A stretch of DNA of 64,000 nt, from the NCBI GenBank assembly GCA_052034135.1, contig JBPOJC010000013.1, positions 72,756 through 136,755 of the forward strand, written 5' to 3'. The notes beneath the pieces are model-generated. The model had not been told where the DNA came from and did no database searches. It saw nothing but the letters and a program-made list of their open reading frames with translations. This DNA is from JAGPKI01 sp052034135. GTDB taxonomy: Bacteria > Caldisericota > Caldisericia > UBA6126 > JAGPKI01. Positions 18,384 through 28,059 of the stretch are shown here, piece after piece. A program made the position numbers and the translations under genes. Each line of letters begins with the position of its first letter. Position 1 is the first letter of the stretch.

Positions 18384-19451
18384 TTACCTGTATTTTTTAA
18401 ATTTCTCATCTTCTAATTTAGAAACAACTTTTCTGATGTCCTGAATTTTATCTTTGTGGCAGATTAAAATAGCATTATTGGAACTCGCAATAATTAAATC
18501 TTTAACTCCAAGAGTAGCAATTAAGTTATTATCAGAGTAAATTATTGAATCAGTGGTATCAATCCCAATATAATCACCCTTGATAAGTATATTTCCAGAA
18601 GCATCTTTATCAAGAATATTTTCAAATGAGAGCCAATTACCAAGGTCATCCCATCCAATGTCAACTTCTAATGTATATATTTCATCAATGTTTTCCATAA
18701 CACCGTAATCTATTGAAATTTTAGGAAATGCTTCATATGTTTTCCTTATTTCTTCAGGATTTTCTGTTTTCAATATGATGTTTTTAATTCCATCATAGAT
18801 CTGAGGAAGACAAATTTTAAATTTATCGAGAAAGAAAGACGCTTTAAAAACAAACATCCCACTATTCCATAAATACTTTTCTGACTGAACATACTCACGA
18901 GCCTTTGACAGATTAGGTTTTTCAATAAATTTAACAGCTTTATATACTTTGTATGGAAATTTGCCAAGGGGGTTTTCATCCTTTAATATGTATCCATAAT
19001 TAGTTTCTGGTCTTTTGGGTTTTATTCCAAATGTAACTATGCCTTCAATTTTAGATAAGAAATCAAAAGCATTAAACATCTCTTTAATAAAACTATCTTC
19101 ATCTAATATTATGTGATCAGCAGGAAGAACAGTAATAATATCGTCCCCTTCTTTTTCTAATAAAAGCATAACACTATAGCCTAAACAAGGTGCAGTATTC
19201 CTGCCAACAGGTTCAGCAATAATGTTGTCTTTCGAAATTTCGGGAATTAATTCCATTACTTTATCTGAAAAATTTTCTGTCGTAACAATGTAAATCCGAT
19301 CTTTCGAGACAATCTTCTTTGCTCTATCGTAAGTGTACTCTAAAAGAGTTTTATCTCCATAAAGTTTTAAAAATTGTTTTGGTGTGTCCTTTCTGCTTAC
19401 GGGCCAAAAACGCTCTCCTACACCACCCGCCATTATTATTACGCTCGGCAT
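18384..19451 (-). CDS. manC: Mannose-1-phosphate guanylyltransferase
   Basis: The 355-aa nucleotidyltransferase makes GDP-mannose from mannose-1-P and GTP. The pyrophosphorylase signature AGGVGERFWPVSRKDTPKQF lies at residues 8-27. Other family motifs are PADHII near 115, FGIKPKRPETNYGYI near 151, FIEKP near 185 and WNSGMFVF near 203, with DIGWDDLGNW near 276. It is the short single-domain form, without the C-terminal isomerase found in bifunctional enzymes, which fits the separate manA gene 1 nt upstream. Confidence 0.93.
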   Translation of the reverse strand: MPSVIIMAGGVGERFWPVSRKDTPKQFLKLYGDKTLLEYTYDRAKKIVSKDRIYIVTTENFSDKVMELIPEISKDNIIAEPVGRNTAPCLGYSVMLLLEKEGDDIITVLPADHIILDEDSFIKEMFNAFDFLSKIEGIVTFGIKPKRPETNYGYILKDENPLGKFPYKVYKAVKFIEKPNLSKAREYVQSEKYLWNSGMFVFKASFFLDKFKICLPQIYDGIKNIILKTENPEEIRKTYEAFPKISIDYGVMENIDEIYTLEVDIGWDDLGNWLSFENILDKDASGNILIKGDYIGIDTTDSIIYSDNNLIATLGVKDLIIASSNNAILICHKDKIQDIRKVVSKLEDEKFKKYR

Positions 19452-19452
19452 A

Positions 19453-20367
19453 TCAATCTCCTTTCATTTTTATAAGAAAAAATTTATCTTTTTTATTTCC
19501 TCTAATTTTATATTTCCCATGATCTGCAGTTATTAATACAGTTTCATATTTATCTATTGTTTCATTAGAAGCAATCAAACTACAATTTATAGGTATAATA
19601 ATATTAAATGACACACTTTTTGTATCTAACTCAATTTCAAATGATTCATTTAATTCAATTGTCTCTACAATAAATGTTGGAAATTCAAGATTAACTTTTT
19701 CTGATCCCTTAATTAATTTTAAATTTTCAGGGTAATTAATCACTTGTAAAGCTTTATCTATATGCAATTCTCTTGGCTTACCATCTAATCCTACTCTTCC
19801 CCAATCATAAATTCTATAAGTTAAATCAGAATTCATTTGTATTTCTAATAAGGTTATTTCAGGTCCAATTGCGTGAACTACGCCTGGCTTAATCAAAACC
19901 CAATCATTTTCATTAACATTTACATAATTAAGTATTTCATTAAGAGAAAAACTATTTACTAAATTTATGAATTCTTCTTCGGTAAGTGCCTTTTTAAGTC
20001 CACAGATAATTTTTGAATCATTTTCTGTTTCTAAAAAAAACCACATTTCAGTTTTCCCCCAGACTTGAGCTTCATTTTGAATTGCAAATTCATCATCTGG
20101 ATGAACCTGAACGGAGAGCCAATCCGAAGTAGAGATATATTTAATAAGAACAGGAAATTTTGGTAAAGGCGCTTGACTACCAAAAATCATTTCTGGATAT
20201 TTCTTCGTAAAATCAGATAGCGTCATTGAGTCGGAATTTATTATTTTATTTTCGCTACCGAGCATCCATAGTTCACCGATATTATCTTCATTGATACCAA
20301 AATTTTTAAAAAATTTACTTCTTCCCCATACTACTTTTTTGGGTATTGGTAAAAATCTCAGCAACAT
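19453..20367 (-). CDS. manA: Mannose-6-phosphate isomerase, class I
   Basis: The 304-aa cupin enzyme links fructose-6-P and mannose-6-P. The zinc-site motifs are LSVQVHPDDEFA near residue 80, a downstream Glu in KTEMWFFLE, and the His in KPGVVHAIG near 155. YRIYDWGRVG is the conserved catalytic-arm segment. The length matches the short Bacillus-type enzymes. It is the first gene of the manA-manC-phosphomutase operon. GDP-mannose is likely used for surface glycans or compatible solutes, but no glycosyltransferase lies nearby. Confidence 0.9.
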   Translation of the reverse strand: MLLRFLPIPKKVVWGRSKFFKNFGINEDNIGELWMLGSENKIINSDSMTLSDFTKKYPEMIFGSQAPLPKFPVLIKYISTSDWLSVQVHPDDEFAIQNEAQVWGKTEMWFFLETENDSKIICGLKKALTEEEFINLVNSFSLNEILNYVNVNENDWVLIKPGVVHAIGPEITLLEIQMNSDLTYRIYDWGRVGLDGKPRELHIDKALQVINYPENLKLIKGSEKVNLEFPTFIVETIELNESFEIELDTKSVSFNIIIPINCSLIASNETIDKYETVLITADHGKYKIRGNKKDKFFLIKMKGD

Positions 20368-20392
20368 TATAAATTGATTTTAGCAAGTTTAT

Positions 20393-20420
20393 TTGACAAT
20401 AGCAATTGTTGATTTATATT
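20393..20420 (+). promoter_or_regulatory. Promoter upstream of the oligopeptide ABC ATPase genes
   Basis: A perfect -35 TTGACA (20393-20398) and a -10 TATATT (20415-20420, 5 of 6) are separated by 16 nt. The start codon at 20476 is about 50 nt downstream, after an AGGAAAGGGG ribosome binding site. Confidence 0.65.
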
Positions 20421-20475
20421 TTATTAAATAAAACGATTTTTTTCTATTATGGTTTAGGAAAGGGGAATTTGATAA

Positions 20476-21459
20476 ATGCCTTTACTTGAGGTTAAAGAAT
20501 TGTGCACAAATTTCTATACAATGGATGGAGTAGTAAATGCAGTAGAAAATGTTAGCTTTTCTCTTGACGAAGCTGAAACATTGGGTCTTGTCGGCGAATC
20601 AGGATGCGGTAAATCTGTTACTTCGCTTTCTATTATGCGACTTATTGCAACTCCTCCTGGAAAAATAGAAAAGGGTGAAATAATATTCAATGATGAAGAT
20701 CTTCTTAAATTAGATGAAGATAAAATGCGAAAGATTCGCGGAAATAAAATTTCTATGATTTTTCAGGAACCCATGACATCACTAAATCCTGTATTCACGG
20801 TTGGTTTCCAAGTTAGTGAAGTATTAATTAACCATCTTGGTTTAAAAGAAGATGAAGCAAAAGAAAAGGTTATAGAACTCTTTCAATCGGTAGGTATACC
20901 CGACCCACATAGACGCTTTAATAATTTCCCGCATCAAATGAGTGGGGGAATGAAGCAAAGGGTTATGATAGCTATGGCTCTTGCATGCAACCCTTTACTT
21001 CTTATTGCAGATGAACCAACAACAGCTTTAGACGTAACTATACAAGCTCAAATACTCGAACTAATGAAGGATATTAAAAAAAGAACAAATATGTCAATTT
21101 TGCTAATAACTCACAATTTAGCTGTTGTAGCCGAAATGGCAGATTCAATTGCAGTTATGTATGCGGGAAGAATCGTAGAATATGCAAATACCAAAGAGAT
21201 GTTTAAAAATCATTTACATCCTTATACATGGGGTCTTCTCCACTCTATACCAAGAGTTGATAAGCCTAAAACCGATGAGCCGCTTCCAATAATAGAAGGA
21301 GTTGTACCTAATCCTTATCATATGCCTTCTGGATGTAAGTTTAACCCTCGATGTTTTAATGTAAGAGATAAATGCAGAACTACGGAACCATCTCTTGAAG
21401 AAGTCAATAAAGGGCACTTCGTTAGATGTTGGTTTCCTGTGAATGAGAAAGTTAATTAA
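20476..21459 (+). CDS. oppD: Oligopeptide ABC transporter ATP-binding protein OppD/DppD
   Basis: The 327-aa ATPase energises di/oligopeptide import. Walker A is GESGCGKSVTS near residue 39, the Q-loop FQEPMTSLNPV, the signature MSGGMKQRV near 155 and Walker B LLIADEPTTALD. The Opp-type C-terminal tail has the oligopeptide transporter Cys cluster (SGCKFNPRC...C...C), known to bind a [4Fe-4S] cluster in some homologues. It sits 17 nt before its paralogue. Permeases and the binding protein are absent nearby and must be encoded elsewhere. Confidence 0.94.
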   Translation: MPLLEVKELCTNFYTMDGVVNAVENVSFSLDEAETLGLVGESGCGKSVTSLSIMRLIATPPGKIEKGEIIFNDEDLLKLDEDKMRKIRGNKISMIFQEPMTSLNPVFTVGFQVSEVLINHLGLKEDEAKEKVIELFQSVGIPDPHRRFNNFPHQMSGGMKQRVMIAMALACNPLLLIADEPTTALDVTIQAQILELMKDIKKRTNMSILLITHNLAVVAEMADSIAVMYAGRIVEYANTKEMFKNHLHPYTWGLLHSIPRVDKPKTDEPLPIIEGVVPNPYHMPSGCKFNPRCFNVRDKCRTTEPSLEEVNKGHFVRCWFPVNEKVN

Positions 21460-21476
21460 TTAAGGAGCTATAAAAA

Positions 21477-22454
21477 ATGGAGAAAGAAATATTGTTACAA
21501 GCTGAAAATGTAATTAAATATTTTCCAATTTATGGAGGTATTTTAGGTCGTAAAATAGCTGATGTAAAAGCAGTTGATGATATTTCTATTAAAATTAGAA
21601 AAGGCGAGACTTATGGCTTAGTTGGAGAATCTGGTTCAGGTAAAACAACAGCTGGTAAAACATTTATAAGACTTTACGAACCAACTGATGGGAAAATATT
21701 TTTTAATGGTGAAGAAATTACCAAATTAGAGGGTGAAGCCCTTAGAAAAATTAGACGTAATATGCAGATTATCTTCCAGGATCCATATGGTTCATTAAAT
21801 CCTCGAATACCAGTTGGAGATATCATTGGTGAGCCATTAGTAGTTCATGGAGTAAGAAAACGTAAAGAGATAGAGAAAAGAGTTAAAGAAATGATGGAAA
21901 TCGTGGGTTTACGTCCAGAATATTTAAAGAGATATGCACATGAATTTTCCGGTGGACAAAGGCAAAGAATTGGTATAGCAAGAGCGCTTATTCTAAGCCC
22001 TGCTTTTATTGTTTGCGACGAACCAATATCTGCCTTGGATGTTTCTATTCAATCACAAATAATTAACCTGCTTCAAGAGCTACAGAAAAAATTTAATTTA
22101 ACATATCTTTTTATAGCTCATGATTTAGCAGTTGTAAGACATATGTCAGATACAATAGGTGTTATGTATCTTGGAAAATTAGTTGAAGTTGCACAAAACG
22201 AAAAGTTATTTACAAATCCACTTCATCCTTATACGCACGCGCTTTTAAATGCTGTTCCTATTCCTGATCCAGAAGCTAAAAAAGAGAGAGAAATTATTTT
22301 AGGAGATATACCATCCCCCATTAATCCGCCATCTGGATGTAGATTTAGAACACGCTGCCCTCATGCGATAAGAGAATGCTCAGAAACTGTTCCTTCGCTA
22401 ATAGAATATGAAAATGACCATTTTGCTGCCTGCATCAGAATAGGAAAAATTTGA
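21477..22454 (+). CDS. oppF: Oligopeptide ABC transporter ATP-binding protein OppF/DppF
   Basis: The 325-aa protein pairs with OppD as a heterodimeric ATPase. It carries GESGSGKTTAGK near residue 50, FQDPYGSLNPR, FSGGQRQRIGIA near 155 and FIVCDEPISALD. The C-terminal segment SGCRFRTRCPHAIREC again has the four-Cys arrangement. The ribosome binding site AAGGAG lies 9 nt before the ATG. The pair without permeases suggests operon breakup. Confidence 0.94.
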   Translation: MEKEILLQAENVIKYFPIYGGILGRKIADVKAVDDISIKIRKGETYGLVGESGSGKTTAGKTFIRLYEPTDGKIFFNGEEITKLEGEALRKIRRNMQIIFQDPYGSLNPRIPVGDIIGEPLVVHGVRKRKEIEKRVKEMMEIVGLRPEYLKRYAHEFSGGQRQRIGIARALILSPAFIVCDEPISALDVSIQSQIINLLQELQKKFNLTYLFIAHDLAVVRHMSDTIGVMYLGKLVEVAQNEKLFTNPLHPYTHALLNAVPIPDPEAKKEREIILGDIPSPINPPSGCRFRTRCPHAIRECSETVPSLIEYENDHFAACIRIGKI

Positions 22455-22486
22455 ACTTTTTTTAATTTATTTTTGGAGGTTTTAAA

Positions 22487-23008
22487 ATGTTGACTCCGCT
22501 TGAACTTTCTAAAAAAGTATTTAAAAATGCATTTGTTGGAGGATATGACAAAGAAGACGTAAATAACTTTCTAAAACATGTTCGCAATGACTATGAAGAA
22601 CTTTACAAAAGTGTTATAGATATGGGAGAAGAAATAAATAGGTTAAACTCAGAACTTGAACGTTATAGAAGTACAAGTGAACAACTACAAAAGGCTTTAA
22701 CGCTCGCACAAAAAACAGCCGATGACATTAAGCTTGCTGCTAATAGACAGGCAGACTTAGTAATTATGCAAGCAAACATAAAAGCAGAACAAATTAAAAA
22801 CGAGGCAATAGAAAAACTAAAATTATTAAATGAGCACTACACACAATTTAGTTCTGAATTTAATGCTTATTTGGAAACTTTTATGAAATTACTTAAAAAA
22901 CTTGATGAAAAATTCGATACCATTTCATCTTTAAATATTGAAGAGGAAAACTTAGAATCAGTACAACTAAATGAATCAAGCAGCCAAGAGGAAAATCAAG
23001 AGCAATAA
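22487..23008 (+). CDS. divIVA: DivIVA-domain coiled-coil protein
   Basis: The 173-aa protein starts with the DivIVA membrane-binding motif LTPLELSKKVFKNAFVGGYDKEDVNNFL and continues as a long coiled coil (about residues 30-150). DivIVA relatives sense membrane curvature at poles and septa and recruit division or wall-growth proteins. A good TTTGGAGG ribosome binding site precedes the ATG. It is followed by lspA, overlapping by 38 nt, and then rluD, an order common in Gram-positive-type genomes. Confidence 0.9.
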   Translation: MLTPLELSKKVFKNAFVGGYDKEDVNNFLKHVRNDYEELYKSVIDMGEEINRLNSELERYRSTSEQLQKALTLAQKTADDIKLAANRQADLVIMQANIKAEQIKNEAIEKLKLLNEHYTQFSSEFNAYLETFMKLLKKLDEKFDTISSLNIEEENLESVQLNESSSQEENQEQ

Positions 23009-23459
23009 ATACCTCTTCTGGTTAAATATATCAATTATATTCGCTGTTATATTTCTTGACAGGATAACAAAGTTACTTGTTTTGAATCTTAAAGGTAGCT
23101 TAAAAATATTTTCTTTTCTTGAAATAGTACTTGTAAAAAACGAAGGTATTGTTTTTGGGATGTTTTCTGATAGTAATTTAAATAATTTATTTATAATAAG
23201 CTCCATTATTTCAATATTGATTATCATTTTAATATTTTACAAATTAGCTAAAAACAGTCCTTTAACTTGTCTTCTATCAATGATAATCGGAGGGGCAGTA
23301 GGTAATATTATCGACAGAATCCTTTATGGCTATGTTGTAGATTTTATAAAGGTAGATTCATTTTATGTATTCAACATAGCTGATGCATCTATAACAATTG
23401 GGAGTATTTTGCTCATTATTTATGTAATATTTTATGGAAACGAATTTAAAAGAATTTAA
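22971..23459 (+). CDS. lspA: Lipoprotein signal peptidase
   Basis: The 162-aa integral membrane aspartic protease cleaves prolipoprotein signal peptides. Four hydrophobic segments are visible. The catalytic Asp pair sits in GGAVGNIIDRI near residue 114 and FNIADASITIG near 137. The family Asn is in VKNEGIVFGMF. The ATG at 22971 lies inside divIVA, so translation is probably coupled; a shorter protein starting after the basic stretch cannot be excluded. The 3' end overlaps rluD by 26 nt. Confidence 0.93.
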   Translation: MNQAAKRKIKSNKYLFWLNISIIFAVIFLDRITKLLVLNLKGSLKIFSFLEIVLVKNEGIVFGMFSDSNLNNLFIISSIISILIIILIFYKLAKNSPLTCLLSMIIGGAVGNIIDRILYGYVVDFIKVDSFYVFNIADASITIGSILLIIYVIFYGNEFKRI

Positions 23460-24369
23460 AGTATCTGAAGAAGAATATAACGAGAGGCTTGATGTATTTT
23501 TAAGTAAAAAATTAAATATATCCCGCAGTAAGATCATTTCACTTATAAAAGATAATAGGGTAAAGGTAAACACTGTTAGCGTTAAACCTTCTTACTTAGT
23601 AAAAAAAGATGACCATATAGTTGTAGAACTACACTATAAAGAAAATAATAATTTAAAACCAGAAAATATACCTTTGGATATTGTTTATGAAGATAATAAC
23701 TTAATAATCATTAACAAACCAAGAGGTATGCTTACCCATCCAACTCCAAAAGTTAAAAGCGGAACGTTGGTTAATGCTCTGCTCTACTATACGAAAGATT
23801 TATCGTTAGATTTTGGGGTTGAGAGAGCTGGCATAGTACACAGGCTTGATAAAGATACTTCAGGATTACTTATTATTACAAAAAATAGTGAAACCCACAA
23901 GTATATCGCAAATCTTCTAAAAGAAAGAAAAATAGAAAAGCGCTATCTTGCACTTGTTTATGGTAATTTTAATGAAAATTTTGCGAGAATATCTATTCCT
24001 TTGGCAAATGACCATAAATTGAGACGTATTAAAGTTTCAAGAGTTGGTAAATTTGCGCTTACAGATATAAATGTTAAAAAAAGATTTGGTGATTATACTC
24101 TCTTAGATATAAGAATACATACAGGAAGAACCCACCAGATAAGAGTTCATCTTGCTCACATAGGACATCCTATAGTAGGTGACAATGTTTACGGATTTAA
24201 AAATAAGAATGAAGGTATTGAAGGTCAATTACTGCATTCATATAAATTGAGTTTTGTATTGCCAGAATCTAACGAAGTTTCTACTTTTATTGCCCCATTA
24301 CCAAAAGAATTTTCCGATTTTCTATATAAAATACGTCATAAATATCCACTAAATACTGATATAATTTAA
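23434..24369 (+). CDS. rluD: RluD-family 23S rRNA pseudouridine synthase
   Basis: The 311-aa protein has an N-terminal S4 RNA-binding domain (about residues 15-75) and a RluA-type catalytic domain with the Asp in HRLDKDTSGLLIITKN near residue 139. The conserved RTHQIRVHLAHIGHPI is near 230. Family members convert uridines in the helix 69 region of 23S rRNA. It overlaps lspA. The exact target uridine is inferred from the family, not shown. Confidence 0.92.
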   Translation: METNLKEFKVSEEEYNERLDVFLSKKLNISRSKIISLIKDNRVKVNTVSVKPSYLVKKDDHIVVELHYKENNNLKPENIPLDIVYEDNNLIIINKPRGMLTHPTPKVKSGTLVNALLYYTKDLSLDFGVERAGIVHRLDKDTSGLLIITKNSETHKYIANLLKERKIEKRYLALVYGNFNENFARISIPLANDHKLRRIKVSRVGKFALTDINVKKRFGDYTLLDIRIHTGRTHQIRVHLAHIGHPIVGDNVYGFKNKNEGIEGQLLHSYKLSFVLPESNEVSTFIAPLPKEFSDFLYKIRHKYPLNTDII

Positions 24370-24440
24370 ATAAATTTAGAAAATAGTTGTTCTTAAGAAT
24401 TTAAAAAATTAAACATTAAAATGATAATTAATAAAGTTTT

Positions 24441-24468
24441 TTGACTTAAAACAAGGATTAGATAAAAT
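24441..24468 (+). promoter_or_regulatory. Candidate promoter upstream of smpB
   Basis: TTGACT (24441-24446) and TAAAAT (24463-24468) are spaced by 16 nt, each one mismatch from consensus, about 50 nt before the smpB start. A second TTGACG at 24474 lacks a well-placed -10. Confidence 0.45.
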
Positions 24469-24517
24469 TTTTATTGACGCGTAGTTATAAAGATAAGAAT
24501 TTAAGAGATATTATAAA

Positions 24518-24979
24518 ATGCGAATGGTGGATAAAAATTCAGACAAAATAAAGATTATAGCAAAAAATAAACGTGCAGAATACCTATATACAATATTTGA
24601 TAAATGGGAGGCTGGTATTGTTCTAACAGGAGCTGAAGTCAAAGGCGTAAGAAAGGGAAATATTGCATTTAAAGATAGTTATGTTGAACCAATAAATAAT
24701 GAGCTTTATATCGTTGGTCTTTATATATCACCTGAAAATTCACCATTTAAAATTAATCCTGATAGAAAAAGGAAACTTTTACTGCATAGACGTGAAATAA
24801 ATAAAATAATTGGTAGAATAACAGAAAAGGGTTACACTGTCGTTCCTTTATCAATTTATATTAAGAATAATTTAGTAAAAGTTCAAATTGGCCTTGCAAA
24901 GGGGAAAAGAAAATATGATAAAAAAGAAAAGATTAAACAAAGAGATCTCGATAGAGAAATAAAAAGTTTAAAATGGTAG
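24518..24979 (+). CDS. smpB: SsrA-binding protein SmpB
   Basis: The 153-aa protein binds tmRNA for rescue of stalled ribosomes. It shows the beta-barrel segments KNKRAEYLYTIFDKWEAGI, LTGAEVKGVRKG and NPDRKRKLLLHRREI, with the basic C-terminal tail KGKRKYDKKEKIKQRD that inserts in the mRNA channel. The start could be ATG 24518 or 24524; neither has a strong ribosome binding site. No tmRNA gene was recognised in the window. It lies 13 nt before the amidase gene. Confidence 0.95.
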   Translation: MRMVDKNSDKIKIIAKNKRAEYLYTIFDKWEAGIVLTGAEVKGVRKGNIAFKDSYVEPINNELYIVGLYISPENSPFKINPDRKRKLLLHRREINKIIGRITEKGYTVVPLSIYIKNNLVKVQIGLAKGKRKYDKKEKIKQRDLDREIKSLKW

Positions 24980-24992
24980 GTGAAGCAAAATT

Positions 24993-27900
24993 ATGAAAAA
25001 CTTTTTCTTAAGGATCATTTCAATTATATGTATATTGATTATTACATTTCCAATTTTCAGTGCATTCCCTTTTGATGTCAGAGGAGATACCTTAAAATAC
25101 GCAGTTGTTACACCAAAAATTAATGTTAGAAATGCTCCATCTCTATCAGCTGATATAATTTATGTTATTGAAGAAAGAGGAGAATTTTTAATAACACGTG
25201 AAACAAAAGATACTGATGGCAAATTATGGTATAAAGTCAAAATAAATGATAATCTTGAAGGATTCATTGCTTCATGGGTTGTAGATAGAATAAAAACTGT
25301 TCAAACAGAAACAGAGGTAAAAGGAAAAATTGCAATAATTGAAAGTGGCGTAAGAATTCGCACAGAACCTTCTACGGATTCTGAAATAAAACTTATCGTA
25401 AGCGAAAGAGTCGAAAAAGAAATATATGCTGAAATAAAAGATTCTCAAAATCAATTGTGGTATAAAATTAAACTTAATGACGGCTCTTTTGGATGGGTAG
25501 CATCATGGGTAGTTGAAATTAAAGCTAACGTAGAGAATACAAAAAGTGCCAGCACAAAACTAATTATCATTGATCCACCTGTTAATTTAAGAAAAGGTCC
25601 TGGACTTAAATATGAATTAGTTACAGCTATCAATAGCCATCTTGAAACAAGAGGAATATATGAGGCAAAAGATGAATTTGATAGAATTTGGTATATGATT
25701 AAATTACCGAATGGCGTTGAGGGATGGGTTGCATCCTGGGTGGTCACAGTAAAAGAATATAGCGAAGAAAAGACTCCAGTATCTGATAAAGTAGCTGTCA
25801 TCGATCCAATAGTAAATGTTCGCGATGCTCCGAGTATCGATGGGAAAATTATTACTACTATTAGTAGCAGAGGGGAATTTCAGATACTTTATCAGGGTAA
25901 AGATGTTAATGGAAAGATCTGGTATGAAATAAAACTTTCAAATGGCACTGGATGGGTTGCATCATGGGTTATACAGGTAAAGAGTAAAAAAGGAGAAGCA
26001 GAAACAAACGATTCAGTTAATGTTCGCAAAGGTCCGGGAACAAATTTTGAAAAACTTTTTGAAATGCCTGCTAATTCTGAAGTGACAATATTAGGAAGTG
26101 CTTATATTTCAAGTGGTGAATATTGGCTTGCTATACAATCACAAGATAAAAAAGGGTGGGTTTTAAGTTCACTAATATCTTCTGTTAAGAAAGATAATCT
26201 TGTAAGCATTGAGAGGGTTGGAGCCACTTTTTCTATTTCTCAAAATATTATAATTGAAGTTTATGAAGGTCCTGAAAAAAGTTACAAAAGAAAGGGTACG
26301 CTTGACTCTAAATTTGGTGTTATATCAATTGTTGGAGTTGCAAAAAATTTCCAGGGTGAATTATGGTATCAAATAAAAGGAACAAAGTTTGATGAATCAT
26401 GGGTAGATAACCAAAGTATTGCTCTATTTCTAAAGGAAAACGATTATAAGCAGCACAAAATAACAGGGTTATCATGGGCTTTAAAGTCAAAAGGTATTGC
26501 TTTATCTATAGCTTTCGATGAAGATGGTACTTATGAATTCAATAGTTTTGTATTGGATAATCCTTTAAGGTTTGTAATTGATATAAAGAATTCGATTCTA
26601 TTTCAAAAAGAGTATGCCGAAGAAATTAACAAAGAAAATATCTCTAAGGTTAAAGCAACACAATTTTCTGTAAATCCAAATATTGTAAGGATTGTTCTTG
26701 ATCTTGGAAAAAATCTTTCTTACATAGTCACGAAAGAAAAGGGTAAGCTTGTAATAGAACTGACTGATTATTCAGAATACTCCGGACCAAAGCTTTTCAT
26801 TGGTGGAACAGAGATTGAAAATAATTTACTACTTAAGTATTATAATAATGTACTTTATGTTCCATTGTACATCTTTTCAAATATGACAGGAGGAATAATT
26901 TCCTGGGATGAAAAAAGTAAAGAAGCAATATTTAAACTCTACAACAAAGAGTATAGATTCAAGTCAGGAGATATGTATATTTTCATTAAAGGACCTGAAC
27001 ATGAAAGCAGGCTTGAAATTAATAATCCAATTACTATTTTAAATGACACTCTTTACGTTGCAGTTTCTGACTGCGGAAAAATATTCTCACTTACATACAC
27101 TAATTTTTCCAATCTTCACTATCTTGATAATACAATAACTGGAATTTACTTGAAAGAAGCAAAAGAAGGGAAAATATTAACAACAGAATACGCTTTACCA
27201 GCTAAAGTTGAATTAAAAAAAGATGGAAATACACTCAATGTCATAAACAAAAATACACTCCTTGGAAGTTCAATTAAAATTCCAGATGATGAAATTATTG
27301 CTAAAATTATTTCAAACAAAAGAGGACAAAGCCAACAAGCTGAATCAGTGATTCAACTTAATATATCGAAACTTCCAAGATATGAGTCAGCATTTCTTTA
27401 CGATAACCACCAATTAATTCTTACTCTTAAATCAGGCAAGAGTAAAGGCATAGAGGGTAAATTAATTATTGTTGATGCAGGGCATGGTGCTTTTTCTGAA
27501 GATGGCTATTATGACACAGGCGCTATTGGACCAACTGGATTACTTGAAAGCACAGTTAATTTAAAAGTAGCACTAAAACTAAAAGACCTATTGGAAAAAG
27601 AAGGCGCAAAAGTAATTTTAACGAGAGAAAAAGAGCAGGATAAAAATAGCCCAACTCTTGAAAAAAGAGTTGAAGATGCAAATAAGAGTGGAGCAGACCT
27701 GTTTATTTCAATTCATCAAAATGCCTCTGTTGATCAAAAAGCAAGTGGTACTGAAGTCTATTATTACAATGACAACTCTTCACCAATTGCACAGTTTATT
27801 TTAGATGCATTGTGCTCAAAAATTGGGCTTATTTCTCGTGGAGTTAAAAAGAGAGGTTTTGCTGTAACGCAGGATATAACCGTTATGCCCTCAATACTTG

Positions 27901-28016
27901 TTGAGTGCGCATTTATATCAAATCCTGCAGAAGAGAAATTACTTGGAAGCGATAGTTTTTTAAATTTGATAGCAGAAGGATTGCTCGTTGGAGTAAAAAA
28001 GTTTTTTGAAAGCTAA
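24993..28016 (+). CDS. Secreted N-acetylmuramoyl-L-alanine amidase with six SH3-like repeats
   Basis: The 1007-aa protein has an N-terminal signal peptide (hydrophobic residues 5-25). Six bacterial SH3-like repeats (about 35-480) follow, each with an NVR-AP/GPG start and most ending GWVASWV. Next are an AMIN-like domain (about 490-600) and a segment like the copper amine oxidase N domain (about 610-720). The C-terminal Amidase_3 domain (about 825-1005) has zinc ligands in DAGHGA, the Glu of GLLEST and the His of SIHQNA, with the catalytic Glu in VECAF. It should hydrolyse the MurNAc-L-Ala bond in peptidoglycan. Repeats 1-4 are strikingly alike, pointing to recent internal duplication. Confidence 0.93.
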   Translation: MKNFFLRIISIICILIITFPIFSAFPFDVRGDTLKYAVVTPKINVRNAPSLSADIIYVIEERGEFLITRETKDTDGKLWYKVKINDNLEGFIASWVVDRIKTVQTETEVKGKIAIIESGVRIRTEPSTDSEIKLIVSERVEKEIYAEIKDSQNQLWYKIKLNDGSFGWVASWVVEIKANVENTKSASTKLIIIDPPVNLRKGPGLKYELVTAINSHLETRGIYEAKDEFDRIWYMIKLPNGVEGWVASWVVTVKEYSEEKTPVSDKVAVIDPIVNVRDAPSIDGKIITTISSRGEFQILYQGKDVNGKIWYEIKLSNGTGWVASWVIQVKSKKGEAETNDSVNVRKGPGTNFEKLFEMPANSEVTILGSAYISSGEYWLAIQSQDKKGWVLSSLISSVKKDNLVSIERVGATFSISQNIIIEVYEGPEKSYKRKGTLDSKFGVISIVGVAKNFQGELWYQIKGTKFDESWVDNQSIALFLKENDYKQHKITGLSWALKSKGIALSIAFDEDGTYEFNSFVLDNPLRFVIDIKNSILFQKEYAEEINKENISKVKATQFSVNPNIVRIVLDLGKNLSYIVTKEKGKLVIELTDYSEYSGPKLFIGGTEIENNLLLKYYNNVLYVPLYIFSNMTGGIISWDEKSKEAIFKLYNKEYRFKSGDMYIFIKGPEHESRLEINNPITILNDTLYVAVSDCGKIFSLTYTNFSNLHYLDNTITGIYLKEAKEGKILTTEYALPAKVELKKDGNTLNVINKNTLLGSSIKIPDDEIIAKIISNKRGQSQQAESVIQLNISKLPRYESAFLYDNHQLILTLKSGKSKGIEGKLIIVDAGHGAFSEDGYYDTGAIGPTGLLESTVNLKVALKLKDLLEKEGAKVILTREKEQDKNSPTLEKRVEDANKSGADLFISIHQNASVDQKASGTEVYYYNDNSSPIAQFILDALCSKIGLISRGVKKRGFAVTQDITVMPSILVECAFISNPAEEKLLGSDSFLNLIAEGLLVGVKKFFES

Positions 28017-28059
28017 AAACTTTCTTATAATATTTATAAAATAAATAAAATACTGATAT

